In this document: positions 1 through 5,416 of the stretch, one piece after another
Numbering within the stretch: position 1 is the first letter of the stretch
Layout of the letters: the number at the start of each line of letters is the position of its first letter
DNA from: Pseudomaricurvus sp965662505
GTDB taxonomy: Bacteria > Pseudomonadota > Gammaproteobacteria > Pseudomonadales > Cellvibrionaceae
NCBI RefSeq assembly: GCF_965662505.1
Contig: NZ_CBFIHX010000179.1
Location: forward strand, 1 to 5,416
Length of the DNA stretch: 5,416 nucleotides
Direction: 5' to 3'
Program-made: the position numbers and the translations under genes
Notes under the pieces: generated by a model
The model's database searches: none
Seen by the model: only the letters and a program-made list of their open reading frames with translations
What the model was told of the DNA's origin: nothing

Positions 1-1547
1 GAATTCCAGCTTAGAGTTTCACCCAGGAATTCCTCAGCGCCAGCGGCCAGAGTCGGGATCACAGGCTTCAGCCAGGTCAGCAGGGCGCGGAACATATTCA
101 CGCCCAGGGTGCAGATATCCAGAACCTGTTGCTCGGTACCTTCTTCTTTGGCCAGAGACCAGGGGGCCTGAGCGGCAATGTACTCGTTGGCGGCATCGGC
201 CAGCGCCATAACTTCACGCATCGCTTTGCCGAATTCGCGGTTTTCAAAGAAGTTGGCAATCACCGGATCCGCTTCTTCAAAGCGCTGCCACAGGCTTTCG
301 TCAGCGACGGTGGTAGACAGGGTGCCGCCACTTTTCTGGATAAATTTCGCGGTACGACTGGCGATATTGACCACTTTACCCACCAGATCGCTGTTTACGC
401 GCTGGATAAAGTCGTCCAGATTCAGGTCGAGATCGTCGACACCGCTGCTGAGTTTGGCGGCGAAGTAGTAACGCAGGTATTCAGGGTTGAGGTGATCCAG
501 ATAGGTGCGGGCATTAATAAAGGTGCCGCGGGATTTGGACATCTTCTTGCCGTTTACGGTCAGAAAGCCATGTACGCAAACCTTGGTGGGTGTGCGGAAT
601 TGGGCGGAGCTGAGCATGGCTGGCCAGAACAGGGCGTGGAAGTTGACGATGTCTTTACCGATAAAGTGGTAGACCTCACATTCGGAGTCCGCTTTCCAAT
701 ACTCATCAAACGTGGCTTCAACGTCGACGCCTTCCTGCTTGCTCAGATAGTTCTTAAAGCTGGCGAGGTAGCCGATAGGCGCGTCCAGCCAGACGTAGAA
801 AAACTTGTTGGCTTCACCGGGGATTTCAAAGCCGAAGTAGGGGGCATCGCGGGAAATGTCCCATTCTTGCAGGCCGGAATCGAGCCATTCAGACAGCTTG
901 TTGGCCACTTCATCCTGCAGGTGACCGGCGCGGGTCCACCCTTTCAAAAAGTCCTGGAATTCAGGCAGTTTGAAGAAAAAGTGCTCGGACTCTTTTTCAA
1001 TCGGCGTGGCACCGGAAATGACAGATTTTGGATTGATCAGCTCGGTAGGTGAGTAGGTGGCACCGCAGGCTTCGCAGTTATCACCATATTGATCGTCCAC
1101 TTTACACTTGGGACAAGTGCCCTTGATGTAGCGATCCGCCAGGAAGAGTTCTTTCTCCGGGTCGAAAGCCTGAGTGATCTTGCGGCTGGCAATATGACCG
1201 TTGGCTTTCAACTTTTCGTAGATATACGACGAAAGCTCGCGGTTTTCCTCCGAGTGTGTGGAGTGGAAGTTGTCGAAATTCACCTGAAAATCGGCAAAAT
1301 CCTTTTCGTGCTCCGCTTTGACGTTGGCAATCTGCTGCTCAGGTGTCAGACCCAGCTGCTCGGCTTTAAGCATGATGGCTGTGCCGTGAGCGTCGTCCGC
1401 GCAGACGTAGGTACAGTCGTGACCGCGCATCTTCTGAAAACGCACCCAGATGTCGGTTTGGATGTACTCCACCAAGTGCCCCAGATGGATGGAGCCGTTG
1501 GCGTAAGGCAGTGCGCTGGTAACCAGAATTTTACGACGCTCAGTCAT
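1..1547 (-). CDS. metG: Methionyl-tRNA synthetase (MetRS), N-terminal 515 residues, 3' end outside window
   Basis: This cytoplasmic class I aminoacyl-tRNA synthetase charges tRNA-Met with methionine using ATP, for both initiation and elongation. The translation begins MTERRKILVTSALPYANGSI and has the HIGH signature as HLGH at residues 21-24. A zinc knuckle of the CX2CX9CX2C type uses C145, C148, C158 and C161, and the KMSKS loop is at 335-339. The anticodon-binding helices follow, with N394 and R398 in a VVNIASR segment and a tryptophan near 463, probable counterparts of E. coli N391, R395 and W461. These spacings match the E. coli-type enzyme almost residue for residue. Family members of about 675 residues carry a C-terminal dimerisation/tRNA-binding domain, which would lie beyond the left edge. 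The ATG at 1547 puts HLGH at the expected position; the ribosome binding site is weak (GCGAGA, about 10 bases upstream). No frameshift or missing catalytic motif is seen. It is separated from the upstream receptor gene by a terminator, so it is probably its own transcription unit. Confidence 0.97.
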   Translation of the reverse strand, partial: MTERRKILVTSALPYANGSIHLGHLVEYIQTDIWVRFQKMRGHDCTYVCADDAHGTAIMLKAEQLGLTPEQQIANVKAEHEKDFADFQVNFDNFHSTHSEENRELSSYIYEKLKANGHIASRKITQAFDPEKELFLADRYIKGTCPKCKVDDQYGDNCEACGATYSPTELINPKSVISGATPIEKESEHFFFKLPEFQDFLKGWTRAGHLQDEVANKLSEWLDSGLQEWDISRDAPYFGFEIPGEANKFFYVWLDAPIGYLASFKNYLSKQEGVDVEATFDEYWKADSECEVYHFIGKDIVNFHALFWPAMLSSAQFRTPTKVCVHGFLTVNGKKMSKSRGTFINARTYLDHLNPEYLRYYFAAKLSSGVDDLDLNLDDFIQRVNSDLVGKVVNIASRTAKFIQKSGGTLSTTVADESLWQRFEEADPVIANFFENREFGKAMREVMALADAANEYIAAQAPWSLAKEEGTEQQVLDICTLGVNMFRALLTWLKPVIPTLAAGAEEFLGETLSWN

Positions 1548-1614
1548 AACAGTTGCTATCTCGCTTCGGGTGAATGAGGGGAACGACCAGTGACGGCCAT
1601 ATCCCGGAAAAATG

Positions 1615-1655
1615 GCGGCGAACTATAGCATTTTTCGCAGGGTAAATCAGCGTTC
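1615..1655 (-). promoter_or_regulatory. Candidate metG promoter (extended -10)
   Basis: On the minus strand the sequence TGCTATAGT (1630-1622) fits an extended -10 element: TGN followed by TATAGT, which matches TATAAT at five of six positions. No good -35 hexamer is seen at 16-18 bases; the best is a poor TGATTT or GATTTA. This is tolerable for an extended -10 promoter. Transcription would start near 1615, giving a metG leader of about 68 bases. Placement between the receptor terminator and the metG ATG supports the call. The assignment rests on pattern only. Confidence 0.4.
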
Positions 1656-1709
1656 AGCGCGAAATAGGGTTGGAAATCAGGAGGTTGTTTTGGAAAGACG
1701 AAGGGGAGG

Positions 1710-1745
1710 GAGAAAAAGAGAAGGCCGGCAGAGGTTCTGCCGGCC
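1710..1745 (-). terminator. Intrinsic terminator of the TonB-dependent receptor gene
   Basis: A perfect 10-bp GC-rich inverted repeat has arms GGCCGGCAGA (1723-1732) and TCTGCCGGCC (1736-1745) around a 3-base loop. Read on the minus strand it is followed at once by TTCTCTTTTTCT (1722-1711), the U-rich tail of a Rho-independent terminator. It begins 38 bases past the receptor stop codon (TAA, 1786-1784). On the plus strand the flank is not T-rich, so it works in one direction. It should insulate metG from iron-regulated transcription of the receptor. Confidence 0.88.
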
Positions 1746-1783
1746 AGTACAAAGTCCTAATCAGTACAAAAACTACTGGCGTT

Positions 1784-4153
1784 TTAGAAGGTCATTTGCA
1801 GCGTCAGCCAGTAATTGCGACCGGCGTCTTTGACGTTGTAGTCATCGGTAAAGACCACTTCGCTTACTGCGCCACGCCCTGTGGCCATGGTGTAGACGCC
1901 ATCGCCATTGAGGTCGTTAAACTCGGTGGTGTAGGTGGTGAAGTCCTCATCCAGCAGGTTGTTAACGCGTCCGAACAGGCTGAGGTTCTCAGTGATGTCG
2001 TAGCGAATACCCAGATTCAGGATTTCGTAGTTTTTGAAGTAGCGGGCTTTATCCTGAGTGGTGTCCCAGTCGCGGTAGCGATCAGAGCGCAATTCCGCCT
2101 GCAGTGACAAAGACAGGCTGTCCAGCGCTTGCCAATCGATGCTGATGTTGGCCATATGCTCGGCGGTGTTGGTCAGTGGCTGACCTTCTTCGGCGCCGCT
2201 CTGTTGCTCGCTGTCGGTCCAGGTGTAGTTCGCCTGCAGTGTCCAGTTGTCCGTGATCAGGTAGCGCCCGGCCAGTTCGACACCCTGGATGTCAACTTCA
2301 TCGATATTAACTTTCTTGGAGCTTCTTGAGCCGTAGGTGGACAGACCTGCATCGGCGTATGCTCCTTCAATGCCGCAATCTGCGGCTGAATCACAGGGCT
2401 GAGAGCTGATTTTGTCTTCAAACTTGGTGTTGAAGTAAGTGACATTGAAGTTGTGGCCGTTGAGCGAATTCCAGTAGAGGGCGATTTCGCTGTTGATGCT
2501 GGTTTCCGGTTCCAGATCCGGGTTGCCGTAGAATGGGATGGTGCCCTGACCGCCAAAGCCAGTGATACCGTCGTACAGATCGGTGGTTTTCGGGGTTTTA
2601 TAACCGGTACTGACGCCACCTTTCAGGGTCCAGCTGTCGCTCAGGGAGTAAACGCCGTACAGACGGGGAGAAACCTGACTGCCAAACACATCGTGTTCGT
2701 CGTAACGCACACCAGCGGTAATGGTCAGTGGATCGGTGGGAGTCCAGCTGTCTTCCACAAACAGGGAGTACATTTTCTGATCCTGTACGCCACCGGGTTG
2801 ATCCTGCTCGGTGCCAAACACACCATCCTCAAGTTCACCATCAATGATCTGACCGCCGATCACCAATACGTGATTACCGAAGGCTTCCAGAGGAATGTTG
2901 AGGTTGGCGTCCAGCGTGTACTGGCTGCTTTTCAGCGTGCGCTCGGGGCGAGGTAGGAAGGTGTCTGCGGCCAGGGCCTTGCGATCGGCTTCGCTCATGC
3001 CTGCGTAGGCACCGCTGCCGTTTTGCATTTCCTGCAGCTCCAGTCGTTCGTCGACGGTGAGTGGCAGTGTGCGGCCTTCGTTGGCGGTATCGACATAAGA
3101 CAGGGCGACATAACTGGAGCCGAACTCCCAATCGCCTTCGTGGGTAATGGACCACCAGTCGCGGGTGAAGGTCTGATCGGCGGCATAGCCCGAGCGACTG
3201 CGCTCCCACAGAGCTTCGATATTGTCCTTGGTGCCAAGTGGGTAGCTGATTTCGCCACTGGCAGGATCCACCACCGGTGTATTGTCGTAAACCTGTTCGG
3301 AGGTGTCGTAATCAAAGCGCAGGCTTTGACGCTCATCGAGAATATAGGTCAGTGTAAAGCCGTATTCTTCTGTAGAGCTATCAACGGTTCTGCCGCCGCC
3401 ACCAAAGCCGGTGGTGCGAATGTGCACGTCGCCGTTGGGATCAACAGCAGGTTCGAACTGCGGAGATGAGGCATTGCTTTCGTAGTAGCTGCCGCGCAGT
3501 CCCAGAGACAGTACGTTCTCAATCAGTGGGCCACTGACAGAGAAATTGCCCTGATAGCTATCGCCGAAATCGCTGTTCTCCTGAACCGTGCCGCCCAGAT
3601 TGATGGCGCCATGCCAGCTGTCGGCTGTCTTTTTGGTGATCACGTTGACCACGCCGCCCATGGCGTCGGCGCCATACAAAGTAGATGCGGGACCACGAAT
3701 GACTTCGATGCGCTCAATGGACTCGGGGGGTGGCATATGACCGAAGGCGTTGCCGCCGAAGTTGTTGGGGTAGATGTCGCCGTGGTTGTTTTGGCGTTTG
3801 CCATCGATCAGAAGCAGGGTGTAATCGCCGGAAAGGCCACGCATGCTGACTTGAGCTTGTCCGGTTTTGTCCCGTGCGGTACCGATATCGATACCCTCTT
3901 GATACTTCAGAATCTCGACCAGGTTGGCGTGGGGGCGTGATAATAGATCATCCTGAGAAATGACCGAAATACTGGCCGGGGCGTCGGGAATTTTCTGTTC
4001 GAAACCGGTCGCCGAAACAACGATCTCTTCATCAAACTTGGTGATTTTATGGGTGTTTGTGTTCGCTTCGTTTGCCAGTGCATGGCAGCTTACTGACATT
4101 GCTATGGCGATTGATAAGGTATTCCGTGCGCACATTGGAAGAATGTTTTTCAC
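1784..4153 (-). CDS. TonB-dependent outer-membrane receptor, probably for a ferric (catecholate-type) siderophore
   Basis: This is a 22-strand beta-barrel with an N-terminal plug that binds an iron complex outside the cell and imports it to the periplasm using TonB-ExbBD energy. From the GTG at 4153 (789 residues) there is a Sec signal peptide (MKNILP..., cut after SCHALA near residue 27) and a TonB box DEEIVVSAT at 41-49. The plug spans about 54-175, with VSMRG near 102, IERIEVIRGP at 146-155 and STLYGADAMGGVVNVITKK at 157-175. The barrel fills the rest, with NPDLEPETS at 544-552 and a C-terminal Phe (LQMTF) as the outer-membrane assembly signal. The plug wording resembles CirA, IrgA, VctA and FepA, so a catecholate ligand is likely but not proven; heme or another metal chelate is possible. 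At 789 residues it is longer than CirA/IrgA (about 650) and somewhat longer than FepA (about 750). A TTG at 4168 would add five residues; an ATG at 4135 would shorten the signal peptide and lacks a ribosome binding site. A Fur box overlaps its promoter. No transport partner lies beside it. Confidence 0.95.
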   Translation of the reverse strand: MKNILPMCARNTLSIAIAMSVSCHALANEANTNTHKITKFDEEIVVSATGFEQKIPDAPASISVISQDDLLSRPHANLVEILKYQEGIDIGTARDKTGQAQVSMRGLSGDYTLLLIDGKRQNNHGDIYPNNFGGNAFGHMPPPESIERIEVIRGPASTLYGADAMGGVVNVITKKTADSWHGAINLGGTVQENSDFGDSYQGNFSVSGPLIENVLSLGLRGSYYESNASSPQFEPAVDPNGDVHIRTTGFGGGGRTVDSSTEEYGFTLTYILDERQSLRFDYDTSEQVYDNTPVVDPASGEISYPLGTKDNIEALWERSRSGYAADQTFTRDWWSITHEGDWEFGSSYVALSYVDTANEGRTLPLTVDERLELQEMQNGSGAYAGMSEADRKALAADTFLPRPERTLKSSQYTLDANLNIPLEAFGNHVLVIGGQIIDGELEDGVFGTEQDQPGGVQDQKMYSLFVEDSWTPTDPLTITAGVRYDEHDVFGSQVSPRLYGVYSLSDSWTLKGGVSTGYKTPKTTDLYDGITGFGGQGTIPFYGNPDLEPETSINSEIALYWNSLNGHNFNVTYFNTKFEDKISSQPCDSAADCGIEGAYADAGLSTYGSRSSKKVNIDEVDIQGVELAGRYLITDNWTLQANYTWTDSEQQSGAEEGQPLTNTAEHMANISIDWQALDSLSLSLQAELRSDRYRDWDTTQDKARYFKNYEILNLGIRYDITENLSLFGRVNNLLDEDFTTYTTEFNDLNGDGVYTMATGRGAVSEVVFTDDYNVKDAGRNYWLTLQMTF

Positions 4154-4156
4154 TGG

Positions 4157-4166
4157 TCCTGTCCCC
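4157..4166 (-). promoter_or_regulatory. Ribosome binding site supporting the GTG start of the receptor
   Basis: On the minus strand GGGGACAGGA precedes the GTG at 4153. GGGGA sits 8 bases and AGGA 3 bases from the start codon. The alternative TTG at 4168 has only A-rich sequence (AAAAGAAAAG) before it, and an in-frame TAA at 4180-4178 closes the frame just upstream. The site, together with the better signal peptide that starts MKN, favours GTG. Confidence 0.55.
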
Positions 4167-4202
4167 AAACTTTTCTTTTAATGAGTTAGATTCGTAATTG
4201 TT

Positions 4203-4238
4203 GTTGAGCATTATAATGATAACGATTATCAATAAAAG
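4203..4238 (-). promoter_or_regulatory. Promoter of the TonB-dependent receptor gene
   Basis: The minus strand carries a perfect TATAAT at 4215-4210. The -35 region is poor (CTTTTA at 4238-4233 with 17-base spacing). Transcription would begin around 4203 and give a leader of about 50 bases before the GTG. The Fur operator covers the spacer and most of the -10, the normal geometry for repression by iron-loaded Fur. A TTGATA at 4232-4227 looks like a -35 but has no good -10 at the right distance. Confidence 0.6.
4212..4230. promoter_or_regulatory. Fur box (ferric uptake regulator operator)
   Basis: TATAATGATAACGATTATC matches the classical 19-bp Fur consensus GATAATGATAATCATTATC at 16 of 19 positions. 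Its core is a perfect 6-3-6 palindrome, TGATAA-CGA-TTATCA (4217-4231). It overlaps the TATAAT of the receptor promoter, so Fe2+-Fur should block transcription when iron is plentiful and release it under starvation. The box also lies 14 bases from the proposed -35 of mrp on the other strand, so it may affect both directions. Confidence 0.87.
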
Positions 4239-4244
4239 TATTAA

Positions 4245-4280
4245 TTGGGAAGAATGGGCAGTTTTTATAAAATTGAGCCA
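4245..4280 (+). promoter_or_regulatory. Candidate mrp promoter
   Basis: TTGGGA (4245-4250, four of six to TTGACA) is followed after 17 bases by TAAAAT (4268-4273, five of six to TATAAT). The start would be near 4280 and the leader about 146 bases, which is long and would include the 4293-4312 hairpin. Other A/T-rich hexamers in this region could serve instead, so this is a weak prediction. Confidence 0.35.
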
Positions 4281-4292
4281 AATATTTCCGTA

Positions 4293-4312
4293 TGGAGCAA
4301 TTTGTTGCTCCA
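4293..4312. repeat. Inverted repeat / hairpin in the mrp leader region
   Basis: Arms TGGAGCAA (4293-4300) and TTGCTCCA (4305-4312) form a perfect 8-bp stem around a TTTG loop. No T-run follows on either strand, so it is not a standard intrinsic terminator. It lies upstream of mrp, between the proposed promoter and the start codon. It could be a protein operator, an RNA structure or chance; the sequence does not decide. Confidence 0.5.
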
Positions 4313-4415
4313 ATTCAGTAAATCGATCCATTTTCAGAGGATATTTTGGTAATGTGCAGCCCTTGGTTTGAGCTATCAAAACCATTGCTGCCACTTAAAG
4401 CCTTTTGCGACCATT

Positions 4416-4420
4416 GAGGA
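4416..4420 (+). promoter_or_regulatory. mrp ribosome binding site
   Basis: GAGGA is placed five bases before the ATG at 4426. It is a good Shine-Dalgarno match and sets the start of the mrp reading frame. Confidence 0.65.
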
Positions 4421-4425
4421 ATTCC

Positions 4426-5416
4426 ATGTCTGACGCTGCCAACCCTATATTGCCTTCTCAAATTGAATCCCGCGTTTTGGCGCTACCGCTGCCCAATCTG
4501 CAAGTCACTGTGGGGGAACTCGGGCAAGTGGAAAGCGTTTCCGTGGTGGACGGTAAGGTTGAGCTGGTGGTGCTGCTGGCAATTCCTGCGCAGGGTTTGC
4601 TACAGACCTTGAGTGAGTCCATTTGGGATGCCATCAAAGACCTGCCCGGTGTAGAGCATGTAGCTGTGGATATTGGCTGGGCAGTGCAGCGTGGGCCGGT
4701 GGCGGATCCTGCCGCGGCCATTCCCCGAGTGAAGAATATTCTGGCGGTTGCGTCTGGAAAAGGTGGTGTGGGCAAATCCACGACGGCCATTAACCTGGCG
4801 CTGGCGCTTAAGGCTGAAGGGGCTGTGGTGGGAATTCTGGATGCGGATATCTACGGGCCGAGCATTCCTGCGATGCTGGGAGTGGGTAATAAGCGTCCGG
4901 CACTAGAGAAGGGGCCGCAGGGACAAATGCTGGTGCCTATCGAGGCGCACGGTATTTATTCCATCTCCATGGGCTATCTGGTGACGGAAGATACCCCGAT
5001 GGTCTGGCGGGGCCCTATGGCCAGTGGTGCTTTGCAACAGTTACTGGCACAGACTCTTTGGCCTGAGCTGGATTACCTCATCATCGACATGCCGCCGGGC
5101 ACTGGTGACATCCAGCTAACCTTGTCGCAAAAAGTTCCTGTGACGGGGTCGGTGGTGGTGACGACACCTCAGGATATTGCACTGCTGGATGCTCAAAAAG
5201 GTATCGAGATGTTCCGCAAGGTACACGTGCCGGTATTGGGGGTGATCGAAAATATGGCTACCCACATCTGTTCAAACTGTGGTCACGAAGAGCATATTTT
5301 CGGTGAAGGTGGCGGTCAGCGTATTGCCAGCGATTACCAGACGCAGTTGCTGGGGGCCTTGCCGTTGAACCTTTCTATTCGTCAGAAGGCCGATGGCGGT
5401 TGTCCCACCGTGGCGG
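4426..5416 (+). CDS. mrp: Mrp/ApbC iron-sulfur cluster carrier ATPase, N-terminal 330 residues, 3' end outside window
   Basis: This cytoplasmic P-loop NTPase of the Mrp/ApbC/Nbp35 family binds a labile Fe-S cluster, usually bridged between two subunits, and passes it to apo-proteins in an ATP-dependent way. A MIP18 (DUF59)-type domain occupies about residues 11-85. The ATPase domain follows with the deviant Walker A GKGGVGKS at 111-118 (both lysines, K112 and K117, present), DADIYGPSIP from 139, and the Walker B/switch segment DMPPGTGD at 221-228. The cluster-ligand pair is CSNC, C282 and C285, followed by HEEHIFGEGGG. All key residues are present. Family members of this type run about 360-380 residues, so only the last few tens should be missing past the right edge. 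The start at ATG 4426 has GAGGA five bases upstream. It is divergent from the receptor gene and, beyond it, metG. The similar MinD/ParA proteins lack the CXXC and DUF59 domain, so the Mrp call is firm. Confidence 0.97.
   Translation, partial: MSDAANPILPSQIESRVLALPLPNLQVTVGELGQVESVSVVDGKVELVVLLAIPAQGLLQTLSESIWDAIKDLPGVEHVAVDIGWAVQRGPVADPAAAIPRVKNILAVASGKGGVGKSTTAINLALALKAEGAVVGILDADIYGPSIPAMLGVGNKRPALEKGPQGQMLVPIEAHGIYSISMGYLVTEDTPMVWRGPMASGALQQLLAQTLWPELDYLIIDMPPGTGDIQLTLSQKVPVTGSVVVTTPQDIALLDAQKGIEMFRKVHVPVLGVIENMATHICSNCGHEEHIFGEGGGQRIASDYQTQLLGALPLNLSIRQKADGGCPTVA

Noticed and set aside
129..1052. Long plus-strand open frame of 307 codons, and a second one at 1089-1577
   Set aside because: Both lie antisense to metG, whose full set of MetRS motifs is intact. 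The plus-strand translations show no recognisable domain and are mirror frames of a strongly coding strand.
1745..1770. 9-bp direct repeat CAGTACAAA at 1745-1753 and 1762-1770
   Set aside because: It flanks nothing that looks inserted and has no matching copy on the other side of the receptor gene, so it is not evidence of target-site duplication.
1612..2107. Possible small plus-strand genes starting in the metG-receptor gap (1612-1833, 1670-2107)
   Set aside because: They run through the receptor terminator hairpin and into the 3' end of the receptor in antisense. The products are arginine/glycine-rich and unlike known proteins.
2453..2956. Several plus- and minus-strand open frames inside the receptor gene (for example 2453-2956, 3023-3469, 2874-3209)
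   Set aside because: They overlap the receptor in other frames, have no ribosome binding site or known motif, and have the composition expected of shadow frames.
4068..4100. Cysteine in the receptor signal region (SVSC) as a lipoprotein site
   Set aside because: The residue at -3 is serine rather than leucine, and a normal signal peptidase I site (ALA) follows, so a lipobox is not supported.
4204..4373. Three copies of TTGAGC on the plus strand (4204, 4273, 4368)
   Set aside because: A 6-mer is too short, and the uneven spacing gives no support for a regulatory repeat or iteron.
4047..4394. Minus-strand frame across the divergent intergenic region
   Set aside because: It spans the Fur box and promoters and overlaps the receptor signal peptide in another frame, with no supporting motif.

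Overview
The window looks like chromosomal DNA of a free-living, probably aquatic or marine gammaproteobacterium. This is inferred from three things: the close match of the MetG and Mrp landmarks to the E. coli-type proteins, the divergent metG/mrp arrangement typical of that class, and a large outer-membrane TonB-dependent receptor (so Gram-negative) with a classical Fur operator. I cannot name the genus. There are no mobile-element genes, rRNA, tRNA or CRISPR signals.

Layout: (1) 1-1547, minus strand: the N-terminal 515 codons of metG, methionyl-tRNA synthetase, cut by the left edge. (2) 1548-1783: a 236-bp gap with a likely metG promoter and a strong intrinsic terminator that ends the receptor transcript before metG. 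(3) 1784-4153, minus strand: a complete TonB-dependent outer-membrane receptor of the catecholate-siderophore (FepA/CirA/IrgA) type, most likely starting at a GTG codon. (4) 4154-4425: a 272-bp divergent intergenic region. It holds a consensus TATAAT and a 16/19 Fur box for the receptor, a possible promoter for the rightward gene, and an 8-bp-stem inverted repeat in that gene's leader. (5) 4426-5416, plus strand: the first 330 codons of mrp (apbC), an iron-sulfur cluster carrier P-loop ATPase, cut by the right edge.

Functionally, metG and mrp are housekeeping genes. The receptor is an iron-starvation gene that would bind a ferric siderophore at the cell surface and use TonB energy to move it into the periplasm. 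It stands alone here: no siderophore biosynthesis, periplasmic binding protein, ABC permease, reductase/esterase or regulator gene is visible. The notable feature is its position between metG and mrp, two genes that often lie directly back to back in gammaproteobacteria. This places a Fur-controlled promoter beside that of an Fe-S biogenesis gene. I see no evidence of a wholly new system. The points worth a second look are this inserted iron-uptake gene, possible Fur influence on mrp, the mrp leader hairpin, and a few unusual receptor loops.
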